Below are positions 43,806 to 52,485 of a stretch of 64,000 nucleotides of DNA, piece by piece. Source of the DNA: Arthrobacter globiformis (GTDB lineage Bacteria > Actinomycetota > Actinomycetes > Actinomycetales > Micrococcaceae); the NCBI RefSeq assembly GCF_030815865.1, contig NZ_JAUSXI010000001.1, forward strand, positions 930,001 to 994,000, written 5' to 3'. Made by a program: the position numbers and the translations under genes. Below the pieces are notes generated by a model. That model did not search any database. It was not told the DNA's origin and saw only the letters and a list, made by a program, of their open reading frames with translations. Each line of letters opens with the position of its first letter. Within the stretch, counting starts at the first letter, position 1.

Positions 43806-44696
43806 CTAGCGGCCGGCGAGGGATCCGCCGATGCCGCCGACGCTGAAGTATCTGTTCAGGGTGGCGAAGACGATGACGGGCGGCAGCATCATGATCACGG
43901 CGAGGGCCATGACGGATGTCCAGTCCGTAGCGTTCTGCTGGAAGAAGGACTGGACGCCCATGGGCAGGGTGAAGATTTCGTTGGACCGGAGGAACACGAT
44001 GGCTACCAGGTAGTCGTTCCAGGCCAGCAGGAACGAGAAGATCGCTGTGGAGAGGATGCCGGGCAGGCTGTTGCGCAGCACAACCTTTGTGAAGGAGCCG
44101 AATACTGAGCAGCCGTCGATCCACGAGGCTTCCTCGAGGCTGATCGGGATGGAGTCGAAGTACGCGGCCATCATCCAGGTGGCCACGGTCATGGTTGAGC
44201 CGACATAGATGATGGTCAGGCCCATGAGGTTGTCCACCAGTCCCATGCCGGCGAACAGGATGAACAGCGGCACCACGGAGGTGATGATGGGCAGTGACTG
44301 CATGACGAACAACAGCAGTGAGTACCCGGACACTGCCTTGCTGCGTCCGCGGGAGAGGACGTAGCCGGCCGGTGCTGCCACGGCCACTGAAATGATGACG
44401 GTGGCCAGAGTAGTAATCAGACTGTTCTTGAGCCAGGTGGCGGCAAGCGTCTTGGAGAAGACGTTGCTGATGTTCTCGAAAGTCAGGCCAGTGGCGGTGC
44501 TGTTGGGTCCGGGGGTGAACGCTAGGAGCACGGTGACCACGATGGGCACCAGCACGATCGCGGTGATAGCCAGGATGGCCGTGAAGCGCCACCAGCGGCC
44601 GCGCTGGCCCGCCTCGGAGAGCACCTTGCGGGGCTTGCCGGCATCGACGCCGAGCGCGGGGCCGGATTCGGGATGGGCGTGGAGTACTGCGCTCAT
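43806..44696 (-). CDS. carbohydrate ABC transporter permease, MalG type
   Basis: 296-residue inner-membrane permease with six predicted helices, the first at about 32-58 after a basic N-terminus. The EAA loop that contacts the ATPase is EEASWIDGCSVFGSFTKVVL near 192-211, typical of CUT1 MalG-like proteins. It pairs with the MalF-like permease just upstream; start and stop overlap by one base. No ATPase gene is in the locus, so a shared MsiK-like ATPase is expected, as in other actinobacteria. Confidence 0.92.
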   Translation of the reverse strand: MSAVLHAHPESGPALGVDAGKPRKVLSEAGQRGRWWRFTAILAITAIVLVPIVVTVLLAFTPGPNSTATGLTFENISNVFSKTLAATWLKNSLITTLATVIISVAVAAPAGYVLSRGRSKAVSGYSLLLFVMQSLPIITSVVPLFILFAGMGLVDNLMGLTIIYVGSTMTVATWMMAAYFDSIPISLEEASWIDGCSVFGSFTKVVLRNSLPGILSTAIFSFLLAWNDYLVAIVFLRSNEIFTLPMGVQSFFQQNATDWTSVMALAVIMMLPPVIVFATLNRYFSVGGIGGSLAGR

Positions 44697-45658
44697 TATT
44701 CGACGCTCGACTTTCGGATCTGGCGGTAGAGGATGACCGAGATGACCACGAGGGTCATGGTCATGAGGAAGGCGATGGCCACGCCGGGACCGGTGGCGAA
44801 GTCCTGGAAGACCGTCCGGTAGGCCAGGACCACCAGGGATGTGGTGGCACTGACCGGTCCGCCGCCGGTCAGCAGGTAGATGGTGGGGAAGTCGTTGACG
44901 CAGAAGATCGTCATCAGGATCCAGCTGATGTAGGTGGAACGGGCGATCAGCGGCAGGGTGATCTGGCTGAACTGCTGCCAGCGGGTGGCGCCGTCCATGC
45001 TGGCCGCTTCGTAGACGGTGCTGTCTACGGAGGCCAGCGCGGCCGAGATCATCATCATCATGAACGGGAAGCTGACCCAGACCTTGAACACCATGACGGT
45101 GATAGAGGCGAGGGTGGGGTCGGCGAGGAACAGCGGGGTACCCAGCCCGAGGTTGCGGAACAGGGACGGGATCAGGCTGTCCGGGGTGGCCACCAGCCAG
45201 TTCCAGGCGGTGGAGGACACCACGATCGGCACCACCCAGGGCAGGAGGAGCAGGACTTTGAAGGTGCCGCCGGCGGGGATCTTGGTGCGCAGCAGCAGGG
45301 CCAGGCCCAGGCCCACGAGCCAGGACCCGAACACGCCCACGATGGTGAACCAGAGCGTGAATTGGGCGGCCTTCCAGAACGCGGGCGAGGTCAGAACGGT
45401 TGAAAAGTTCTCCCCGCCCACGAAGTTGCCGGTCTGCAGCAGGTTCCCGTCGTGCGTGGCCTGAACAGCCGCATGGATCAGCGGGTAGCCGTGGATCAAA
45501 ACAAGCAGGACCACGGAGGGGAGCAGGAGCCAGAAGAATGTCCTGCTGGTCTGGGCGGAGAGCTTGCTCCTGCGTTTGACGGGGGCGGTCCCGGGCCCGC
45601 CTGGGGCAACGCCCCGGCGGGCGCGGGACAGGCCGGACTGGGTTTCGGTCAGAGCCAT
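44696..45658 (-). CDS. carbohydrate ABC transporter permease, MalF type
   Basis: 320-residue membrane protein with an Arg/Lys-rich cytoplasmic start and about six helices from residue 38 on. The EAA motif is YEAASMDGATRWQQFSQITL near 217-236. With the MalG-type partner it forms the sugar channel. It begins 12 bases after the binding-protein gene stop. The imported compound is unknown, but all neighbours suggest a glucoside or anhydrosugar. Confidence 0.92.
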   Translation of the reverse strand: MALTETQSGLSRARRGVAPGGPGTAPVKRRSKLSAQTSRTFFWLLLPSVVLLVLIHGYPLIHAAVQATHDGNLLQTGNFVGGENFSTVLTSPAFWKAAQFTLWFTIVGVFGSWLVGLGLALLLRTKIPAGGTFKVLLLLPWVVPIVVSSTAWNWLVATPDSLIPSLFRNLGLGTPLFLADPTLASITVMVFKVWVSFPFMMMMISAALASVDSTVYEAASMDGATRWQQFSQITLPLIARSTYISWILMTIFCVNDFPTIYLLTGGGPVSATTSLVVLAYRTVFQDFATGPGVAIAFLMTMTLVVISVILYRQIRKSSVE

Positions 45659-45670
45659 GGGGAGTCCGGG

Positions 45671-46999
45671 TTACTTCTTCAGCACGGATTCGAGGCCGGA
45701 CTGGAACGCCTGCAGCGCAGTTTTGGCATCCGATTTTCCGGTGATGATGGTCTGGCTGAACTGGTTCAGTGCTTGTCCGCCATCAAGCGCGGCGAGGTTG
45801 GCGTTCAGACTGTTGCCCTGGGAGGCAAAGGTCTTGGCGATGGGCTGCCAATCCTTGACGATTTTGACGTTGTTCGGGTCACTGGCGAACTCGGGGAGCT
45901 GGGTGATGGATTTGAAGACAGGCAGTGCAGACATCAGCTTCTTCTGCCACAGCTGCTTGAGCTGGCCCAGGTAATACACCAGGAACTCCTCGGAAGCGTC
46001 CTGCGAGGGAGTGTTGGTGTACATCATGATGTTGTTCGGGAAGACGATGGTCGCCTTGTCCCCGTGCGGTCCGGTCAGGGGGTCCGCCACCAGAAGGTCG
46101 CCGGATGTGTCGCCCACGCGCTCCGGGACGTTCACTTGGAAAAGGCCGAAGCCTGCTTTGCCATCTTTCCACTGCGCCGACATGTTGTCGGTGGTGTAGC
46201 TGACGGCGGCAGGATCGACGATGCCGTTGGAAACGAGTTCCAGGACGAACTCCATGGCCTCGACGTTGCGGTCGTTGAGAAGGTCCAGCTCGCCGTCCTT
46301 GTTGAATACGCCGCCGCCGTTGTTGACCATCATCATGATCATGGAATGGTTGGCATAGTTGTTGCCGGCGCCTGCACCGGTGGTGAAGCCGAAGGCACCG
46401 ACCTTCTTCAGTGCCTTGCCTGCTTCAAGGAGGGACGGCCAGTCCGTCGGCAGGGCGACGTTCGCCTTCTCAAACAGGGACTTCCGGTACCAGAAAACGC
46501 GCATGTCCAGCTGCCACGGGACCGCCACATAGCCCTTGTCCGACTTGAACGGATCCAGCACGCCCGGCAGGAAGTCGTTGAACTGGCCGCTGGCCTTGAG
46601 CTTCTCGATCGCCTTGTCGGCGTAGGCGATCTGGCCCTGCTGCTCGAACTGGAAGGCCTGGAAGCCGCCGCCTGTGGACACAGCCGGGCCCGTCTTGGAC
46701 GCGATGGCCGAGGAGAAGGTCTGGTAAAAGTTGTTCCACTGGATGGTCTGGTAGGTGGCCTTGCTGCCGCCAGCACCGGAGAAACCCTCGGCAATGCCCT
46801 TGGCGGCGTCATTGTAGGCGGGGGTGGCCCAAGGCATATCCCAGAACTTGACGGTTCCGCTGGCTCCGCCGCCTCCGCCTTGGCTTGCCGAGCCGCCGCC
46901 GCATGCTGCCAGGAGGGGAGCGGAAGCCGCAGCGGCAGCGAAGCCGAGGAATCCCCTGCGGGAAAAGGCGGAGGATGCGATGGAGGATTTAGCAGACAC
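45671..46999 (-). CDS. extracellular sugar-binding lipoprotein of ABC transporter
   Basis: 442-residue solute-binding protein of family 1. The signal peptide has a twin-Arg (SRRGFLGF) and a lipobox ending LLAAC at about residue 32, so it may use the Tat path and is lipid-anchored outside. The mature part has the two-lobe pattern (VKFWDMPWATPAYND, WQLDMRVFWYRKSLFEKA, then NNIMMYTNTPSQDASEEFL). GTG 46999 follows AAAGGA. A promoter may lie in the 94 bases before it, allowing stronger expression than the upstream genes. Confidence 0.91.
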   Translation of the reverse strand: MSAKSSIASSAFSRRGFLGFAAAAASAPLLAACGGGSASQGGGGGASGTVKFWDMPWATPAYNDAAKGIAEGFSGAGGSKATYQTIQWNNFYQTFSSAIASKTGPAVSTGGGFQAFQFEQQGQIAYADKAIEKLKASGQFNDFLPGVLDPFKSDKGYVAVPWQLDMRVFWYRKSLFEKANVALPTDWPSLLEAGKALKKVGAFGFTTGAGAGNNYANHSMIMMMVNNGGGVFNKDGELDLLNDRNVEAMEFVLELVSNGIVDPAAVSYTTDNMSAQWKDGKAGFGLFQVNVPERVGDTSGDLLVADPLTGPHGDKATIVFPNNIMMYTNTPSQDASEEFLVYYLGQLKQLWQKKLMSALPVFKSITQLPEFASDPNNVKIVKDWQPIAKTFASQGNSLNANLAALDGGQALNQFSQTIITGKSDAKTALQAFQSGLESVLKK

Positions 47000-47093
47000 G
47001 GTGTTTCCTTTCAGGACCCGGCTGCTGAGTGCCCGGTCCCTTCTCGACGATGAGTGGATTGTGAGGTGACGCTGGAATTGCTGGGAAAACTGT

Positions 47094-47912
47094 CTAGTCG
47101 GTGAGCTGGGTGAGGAGGGACATGGCCGCGGCGAACTGCCCCAGATCGTTGGCGGGGGTACCGGATGTGATGTGCGAGTGGGCCCTTGACCAGCTGGTCC
47201 GGTGAGCCGATTCGTAAAGTGTGGGAAGCGTCGTCGCTCCCTCCGCGGTGACGACGCGGACCTCGGCCGGCCACGCCGCAGCGGGGTCGGGGAGCACGAT
47301 GTCGGCACGTCCTGCGGAAGTGAGAACGGAGATGCTTGCCGTTGCCGGCAACGACGACGTGAGGATGCCCTGCAGCGCAGTGGGGGCTCCTCCGGGCAGG
47401 GTGGCGGCCACTGTGTAGCCGTTGGCGCTGCGCTGGACCATCCTCACGTTGCGCAGTTCGATGCCGGCGTGCAGGACGGCGGAGAGTTGTTCCGTCAGCA
47501 GCTGCAGGGGATCTGTTCCGGGTGCTGCCACGGCAACCGAGTCCACCAGCACGGCGTCGCGAAGGGAATCGGCAATGACGCCCCGCGCGTTTGCGCTGGA
47601 CCCGGCGAGTACTGCGTTTCCGGCCCAGCGCTGGTCGAGAACCACTGTCGCCCCGGATTCAGACGCTTGGGCGGTCAGCTGACCTGCATCCTCGGGGACC
47701 GGCGAAGACACGACGACGCCCCCGGCGCCGCTGCGGATCGCCTCGGCGGCACGTCGGGTCCAGCCTGAGTGGCCGGCGACGGCGATGACATCGGGAGCTG
47801 GGCCCTGGGCCGGGGCCGGTGCGAAGGACAGGGGAAGGGAAGCGGCGACGGCGGCCACGGCCCCTGCCGTTTGCGCCTCCGGGTCCGCGTACAGGGACAG
47901 CTGCGTGCTCAT
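47094..47912 (-). CDS. unrecognised protein in sugar operon
   Basis: 272-residue, Ala-rich soluble protein that I cannot place. Its N-terminal part alternates strands and helices (PDVIAVAGHSGWTRRAAEAI, then GAGGVVVSSPVP and GATVVLDQRWAGN) as in a Rossmann-like sugar or nucleotide-binding fold. The C-terminal part (VRMVQRSANGYTVAATLPGG) resembles the beta sheet of Gfo/Idh/MocA enzymes. No EKP catalytic motif is present, so it may be a degenerate, non-catalytic relative. It is coupled to the previous dehydrogenase by ATGA, so the two proteins may work together. Confidence 0.6.
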   Translation of the reverse strand: MSTQLSLYADPEAQTAGAVAAVAASLPLSFAPAPAQGPAPDVIAVAGHSGWTRRAAEAIRSGAGGVVVSSPVPEDAGQLTAQASESGATVVLDQRWAGNAVLAGSSANARGVIADSLRDAVLVDSVAVAAPGTDPLQLLTEQLSAVLHAGIELRNVRMVQRSANGYTVAATLPGGAPTALQGILTSSLPATASISVLTSAGRADIVLPDPAAAWPAEVRVVTAEGATTLPTLYESAHRTSWSRAHSHITSGTPANDLGQFAAAMSLLTQLTD

Positions 47913-48997
47913 GCGTTAACCTCCTCGCCTGCGGCGACCCTGCCATTGCCGGTGTCAACAAGGCCGACGGCGGCGTCGGCGATGGACAGGGCGAACTCCA
48001 GGTCGTGGATAAGTGTTTCGGCCGACGGCGGTTGTCCTGTTCCCCGGGCCAGTTCGGCGAGCTTGCGCCATTCGCCTTCGTAGCCGTTGTGGCCATAGGG
48101 GCCAAGGAACAGGGTCTGCCCGTCCTTCCGGATTTGCGCTGCCGCAGAGCCAGCGTGGACATACGACGGCGTGAAGTCGATCCTCAGGGCGGCGTCATCG
48201 CCGATGGCTTCGAACACCCACGACGGTTCCCAAGTACCATTCATGGCCGCGCGCAGCTCGATGCTGACCGCCCCGGCCCGCAGCGAGATGACATAGCCGA
48301 ACGGCTGCGCGATTTCGGCGTGCAGAACCTCCACGGAGGCAAAATCGGGCGTGAAGCGCCGAACCAGGGGAAGATCATGGATGGCCAGGCCCATCACGCC
48401 GCCCTGGAGGCGGGCCTTAATGACCTCGGGGTCGCTGAGGTCCTGGGGCGGCACGGGAACCCGGCCCACGATCTCGGTGGCGAAGTCCTCAAAGCGCGGA
48501 TTGGGCGGCAGGACGATGGAGGAACGGATGGTGTGGACCTGCTCCGGCAGGTCCCCCCAGGCCGCTTCGGCCGCGAGCCAGCCCGGATCGAAGGTGTGCA
48601 TCGCGCCGACAATGATGGGCACGCCGGTTTCGGTCGAGACCGCGGAGATGCCGGCCGCTTCCTCCCCGGTCATCGCGAACGGCTTCTCGCACAGCACCGC
48701 CTTCTTTCCCGCCCGGCAGCTGGCGATGACCTGGGCGGCATGGAACTGGTGCGGGCTGCAGATGGCGACGATGTCGACCCCGGGATCGGCCAGCAGTTCC
48801 TCCAAGCTGGTGCTGAAGCGTGCCCCCACCCTGCGGGCGACGGATTCGGCCACTGCCGGATCCACGTCCATGATGTGGCGCACCTCCAGGATGTCAGTGA
48901 GTCTGGCCAGGGACGGAAGGTGGATAGCCTGCGTGACAGGCCCCGCGCCCAGGATGCCGACGCCAAGGGGCGCCCCTGATTGGTGCTGGCTCGACAA
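47909..48997 (-). CDS. Gfo/Idh/MocA family oxidoreductase
   Basis: 362-residue NAD(P)-dependent enzyme and first gene of the minus-strand sugar operon. Rossmann motif GVGILGAGPVTQAIHLPSLA (12-31), catalytic Lys in AVLCEKPFAMT near 102. The second domain has GGVMGLAIHDLPLVRR near 216 with the usual Asp. The substrate is not known. TTG start at 48997 with AGAGG eight bases upstream. It faces the ROK regulator across 180 bases that hold paired TTTTGAC/GTCAAAA motifs. Confidence 0.84.
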   Translation of the reverse strand: MSSQHQSGAPLGVGILGAGPVTQAIHLPSLARLTDILEVRHIMDVDPAVAESVARRVGARFSTSLEELLADPGVDIVAICSPHQFHAAQVIASCRAGKKAVLCEKPFAMTGEEAAGISAVSTETGVPIIVGAMHTFDPGWLAAEAAWGDLPEQVHTIRSSIVLPPNPRFEDFATEIVGRVPVPPQDLSDPEVIKARLQGGVMGLAIHDLPLVRRFTPDFASVEVLHAEIAQPFGYVISLRAGAVSIELRAAMNGTWEPSWVFEAIGDDAALRIDFTPSYVHAGSAAAQIRKDGQTLFLGPYGHNGYEGEWRKLAELARGTGQPPSAETLIHDLEFALSIADAAVGLVDTGNGRVAAGEEVNA

Positions 48998-49088
48998 GTC
49001 ATTACCTCTTTGTAATCGCCGGAAAAAGCTCTATCCGCCGCGACCGGTGCTGCTCGGTGGTGCGGCTCACAGCTCAACCTAGGACCAC

Positions 49089-49117
49089 TTTTGACGAGCG
49101 TCAAGCAAAAGTCAAAA
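49089..49117. promoter_or_regulatory. candidate ROK operator between divergent sugar genes
   Basis: Two nested inverted repeats: TTGACGAGCGTCAA (49091-49104) and TTTTGAC (49089-49095) with GTCAAAA (49111-49117). They lie 92 bases before the minus operon start and 61 bases before the ROK gene. ROK repressors bind AT-flanked palindromes in such divergent regions, so one site could control both directions. Confidence 0.55.
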
Positions 49118-49177
49118 AGTTATCGACATTCTTTGAGTCCTGTGACACGCAGAAGCATTCGTGCTATCACTGAATCC

Positions 49178-50401
49178 ATGAGTCCACGAACGGGTAATGG
49201 CCAAACTGCGGAGTCGGTTTCCGCCGACCCTATGGGCAGTCTGTCCCGCGCTGGCGACCTCTTTCAGCTGCTCCGCGACGGAAGGGCCCGGACCCGCGCC
49301 GAGCTGGCGCTGACAACAGGACTCGCGCGGTCCACCGTCGCCTCCCGTATTGATGCCCTGATTGCTTCCGGACTGGTCGGCCCCGCTGGCGAGGCGACAT
49401 CGAGCGGCGGCAGGCCGCCGTCGCGCTTTGCCTTCAAGCCGGCTGCCCGCGCTGTGCTGGCTGTCGACGTCGGTGCCACGCACGTGATCATCGCGGTCAC
49501 TGACCTGGGCGGAAATATCCTCAGTGAGCGGCGGCTGGCCCAGGATGTTGCCGAGGGGCCGGAGGCAGTGCTGGGCCGGCTCGTGGCCGAGGCGACGTCG
49601 CTGCTGGCGGAGACGGGACGCACCACGGAAGACCTTGCCGGCGTCGGGATCGGCCTGCCGGGGCCCGTGGAGCACGCCAGCGGCATGCCGGTGAAGCCGC
49701 CCATCATGCCGGGCTGGGACGGGTTCGACGTGGTCAGCCACGTCCAGCGCTCGTTCCCTGTCCCGGTGCTGGTGGACAACGACGTCAACATCATGGCCCT
49801 GGGTGAACGCACAGCCCACTGGCCGGAGCACGACAACTTCCTGTTTATCAAGGTGGCCACAGGCATTGGGGCCGGCATCATCAGCAACGGCGAACTGCAG
49901 CGCGGAGCCAACGGCACCGCCGGCGACCTGGGCCACGTCCGCGTGCCCAGAGGCGACGACGTCCTGTGCCGGTGCGGCAACTACGGGTGCCTTGAGGCGC
50001 TCGCGTCCGGCCCTGCCGTGGCGCGGGCACTGGCGGCGCTGGGTGTCCAGGCAGAGAGCGGGGCCGACGTCCTTCGCCTGGTGGCCGGGGGCAACCTGCA
50101 GGCCATTCAGGCCCTGCGCCAGGCCGGCCGGGATGTGGGCGACGTGCTCGCCACGGTGGTGAACCTCCTCAATCCCTCCGTCATTGTCGTCGGGGGAAGC
50201 CTTGGACAGGCCGGCGAACACCTCATGGCGGGCGTGCGCGAAGTGGTTTACCGCAGGTCGCTTCCGCTTGCCACCACGCACCTGCGCATCGGCCTGTCCA
50301 TGGCGGGCGGCCAGGCGGCCGTGCTGGGCGCGAGCCAGATGGTCACCCAGCACGTCCTGTCCCCGACGGTCATCGAAGCCACGCTGCAGGCCACGGGCTA
50401 G
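49178..50401 (+). CDS. ROK-family transcriptional regulator
   Basis: 407-residue sugar-responsive repressor. The winged helix is at about 22-85 (RAGDLFQLLRDG, then TRAELALTTGLARSTVASRI). The ROK kinase-like domain follows with AVDVGATHVIIAV near 90 (ATP loop), DNDVNIMALGE near 200 and the zinc motif CRCGNYGCLEALASG near 262-276. It likely responds to the imported sugar or an intermediate and controls the divergent operon and its own. ATG 49178 is used; ribosome site weak, upstream starts are possible. Confidence 0.88.
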   Translation: MSPRTGNGQTAESVSADPMGSLSRAGDLFQLLRDGRARTRAELALTTGLARSTVASRIDALIASGLVGPAGEATSSGGRPPSRFAFKPAARAVLAVDVGATHVIIAVTDLGGNILSERRLAQDVAEGPEAVLGRLVAEATSLLAETGRTTEDLAGVGIGLPGPVEHASGMPVKPPIMPGWDGFDVVSHVQRSFPVPVLVDNDVNIMALGERTAHWPEHDNFLFIKVATGIGAGIISNGELQRGANGTAGDLGHVRVPRGDDVLCRCGNYGCLEALASGPAVARALAALGVQAESGADVLRLVAGGNLQAIQALRQAGRDVGDVLATVVNLLNPSVIVVGGSLGQAGEHLMAGVREVVYRRSLPLATTHLRIGLSMAGGQAAVLGASQMVTQHVLSPTVIEATLQATG

Positions 50402-50483
50402 CCGGCGAACGAAGCCCGGCGCACGGGCTGGCTCACGCAGGAAGACCAACCTTCACATCCAAGCGAAACGGAGTCTTAAAACA

Positions 50484-51578
50484 TTGAGCACGCACAAGCA
50501 CACACCCCTGAGGGTTGGCGTCGTCGGGATCGGCTGGGCCGGCCAGCAGCACATCGAGGCCTACAAGAAGATCGACGGCGTGGAACTCGTTGCGGTCGCC
50601 GCGATGGAAGCTGACCTGCTGAAGAGCATCAAGGACGAGTACAGCGTCCCCCACACGTTTGCCCGCTGGGAGGACCTGATCGAACTCGACGGGCTCGACG
50701 CCGTCAGCGTGGCAGTGCCGACCTTCCTGCACGCCCCCATTGCCATCGCCGCCCTGGAACGCGGGCTGCACGTCCTGAGCGAAAAGCCCCTGGCGCGCAA
50801 CGGCGAGGAAGGCCTGCAGATGGTGGAGGCGGCGCGGAAGGCCGGCCGCGTCCTGGACGTGGCCTTCAACCACCGCCGCCGCGGCGACATCCAAAAGCTG
50901 AAAGGCATCATCGACGACGGCGAACTGGGCCGGCCGTACTACGCCAAGGCGTCCTGGCTCCGCCGGCAGGGGATTCCGATGCTGGGCAGCTGGTTCACCA
51001 ATCCGGCCCTGGCAGGCGGCGGCCCGCTGGCCGACATCGGCGTCCACGTCCTGGACTATGCCCTGCACCTGCTGGGCGAACCCCGGGTCCTTTCCGTCTC
51101 GGCGTCGACCCATTCGGAACTGGGCCCCCGCGGCCTGGGCGGCAACGCCCGCTACACGGCCATGAAGTCCTCCCACAAGTTCGAGGTGGAGGACTTCGCC
51201 TCGGCCTTCATCCGCCTTGAGGGCGGCGGCACCCTGATCCTCGAAGCCGGCTGGGCGACGTACCGGGAGGAGGAGGACCTGATGGACTTCACCGTCTACG
51301 GCACCGACGGCGGAGCGGAACTCCGGGCCGTCGGGGCCTCCAACGTTCCCGTCGCGGATGTCCGGATCTTCAAGGAGAAGGACGGCGAGAACGCCGACTA
51401 CGTGGTGGTGGCGGAGCCGGGCCGGGCACACCAGGCGGTGGTGGAGGACTTCGTGGACGCCGTACGCGGCGGCGAGACCGTGTGGGGAACCCACGACGGC
51501 TCACTTGCCCTGACCCGGGCCCTGGTGCTCGACGCCTGCTACAAATCCGCCCTCGAACAGCGCGAAGTGAGGCTCTGA
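50484..51578 (+). CDS. Gfo/Idh/MocA family dehydrogenase (ThuB-like)
   Basis: 364-residue NAD-dependent enzyme. Rossmann motif [17 protein letters not shown] near 12-28; catalytic Lys in [12 protein letters not shown] near 95; [10 protein letters not shown]; and the substrate Asp/His in [18 protein letters not shown] near 175-192. The gene directly precedes a ThuA-domain gene, the same pair as rhizobial thuA-thuB for 3-keto-disaccharide metabolism, so C3 oxidation of a disaccharide or glycoside is plausible. TTG start at 50484 with GGAG ten bases upstream. It follows the ROK gene by 82 bases. Confidence 0.86.
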   Translation: MSTHKHTPLRVGVVGIGWAGQQHIEAYKKIDGVELVAVAAMEADLLKSIKDEYSVPHTFARWEDLIELDGLDAVSVAVPTFLHAPIAIAALERGLHVLSEKPLARNGEEGLQMVEAARKAGRVLDVAFNHRRRGDIQKLKGIIDDGELGRPYYAKASWLRRQGIPMLGSWFTNPALAGGGPLADIGVHVLDYALHLLGEPRVLSVSASTHSELGPRGLGGNARYTAMKSSHKFEVEDFASAFIRLEGGGTLILEAGWATYREEEDLMDFTVYGTDGGAELRAVGASNVPVADVRIFKEKDGENADYVVVAEPGRAHQAVVEDFVDAVRGGETVWGTHDGSLALTRALVLDACYKSALEQREVRL

Positions 51579-51579
51579 C

Positions 51580-52329
51580 ATGACCGACAAACTTAACATC
51601 CTGGTCTGGAACGAAGGCGTCCATGAGGCGAACAACCAGCCGGAAACCATGGCGGAGATGTACCCCAAAGGCATGCACGGCGCCATCGCGGACGGACTCA
51701 GGGGCTTCTACCCCGATTCTGGCATCACCACCGCCACGCTGGCCGACCCGGACCATGGGCTCTCCGAGGAGACGCTCGCCGCCACGGACGTGCTCCTGTG
51801 GTGGGGGCACGTGGCCCACGATGACGTCAGTGACGAGGTGGTGGAACGCGTGCAGCGGCACGTCCTGGGCGGCATGGGACTGGTCGTCCTGCACTCCGGG
51901 CACTTCGCCAAAATCTTCACCAAACTCCTTGGCACCACGTGCTCGCTGAAGTGGCGCAACGAGGGCGAGCGGGAACTCGTGTGGACCGTGAAGCCCTCGC
52001 ATCCGATCGCCGCCGGCTTGGAAAGCCCCATCGTGATCCCAAAGCAGGAGATGTACGGCGAGCTCTTCGACATTCCCGAGCCCGACGACCTCATCTTCAT
52101 CAGCTCCTTCGAAGGCGGCGAGGTGTTCCGCTCGGGTGTGACGTTCACGCGCGGGAAGGGCCGGATCTTCTACTTCAGCCCGGGCGACCAGGAGTACCCC
52201 GTGTACCACCAGCCGCAGATCCAGCAGGTGATCGCCAACGGCGTGGGCTGGGTGGCGCAGCCGGGCAGGTTCCGCGAGGCGCCGGGCGTCAGCAATGCCC
52301 CGCGCGACTGTTTCCTGCAGGCCCCCTAA
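51580..52329 (+). CDS. ThuA-like glutamine amidotransferase-fold protein
   Basis: 249-residue protein of the ThuA family, a class I amidotransferase-like fold without a clear nucleophilic Cys. Motifs are [13 protein letters not shown] near 6-18, [34 protein letters not shown] (His replaces the usual Cys elbow) and [15 protein letters not shown]. Rhizobial ThuA acts in trehalose and related sugar utilisation together with ThuB. The start is one base after the dehydrogenase stop, so the pair is co-translated. Confidence 0.88.
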   Translation: MTDKLNILVWNEGVHEANNQPETMAEMYPKGMHGAIADGLRGFYPDSGITTATLADPDHGLSEETLAATDVLLWWGHVAHDDVSDEVVERVQRHVLGGMGLVVLHSGHFAKIFTKLLGTTCSLKWRNEGERELVWTVKPSHPIAAGLESPIVIPKQEMYGELFDIPEPDDLIFISSFEGGEVFRSGVTFTRGKGRIFYFSPGDQEYPVYHQPQIQQVIANGVGWVAQPGRFREAPGVSNAPRDCFLQAP

Positions 52330-52340
52330 AAGAACCTCTG

Positions 52341-52396
52341 AGCGCGAACGGACACTTGGGGCCCCTCGGTCCAGCGTGAACGGACACTTGGGGCCC
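52341..52396 (+). repeat. two direct copies of GCGAACGGACACTTGGGG-type element
   Basis: Copy 1 (52341-52364) and copy 2 (52373-52396) share the core CGAACGGACACTTGGGG plus CCC; the second has T for C at one site. They lie just after the thuA-like stop. Three more copies occur after the MFS gene. Confidence 0.88.
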
Positions 52397-52485
52397 TGCC
52401 CTTTCCGCCGTAAGGGGCGCCGCATGATAGCAATGAGGGTGATGAAACCCCTTGCCCGCTTCCAGAATCCCGACCCCCGCGCCCG

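Noticed and set aside
42997..44592. Long fused minus-strand frame covering the MalG permease and the isomerase-like gene
   Set aside because: The upstream part is the permease gene read in the wrong frame. The true isomerase-like gene starts at 43749 with its own ribosome site.
47000..47093. Small gene between the binding protein and the unknown protein
   Set aside because: Only 94 bases, no start with a ribosome site. More likely a promoter and leader.
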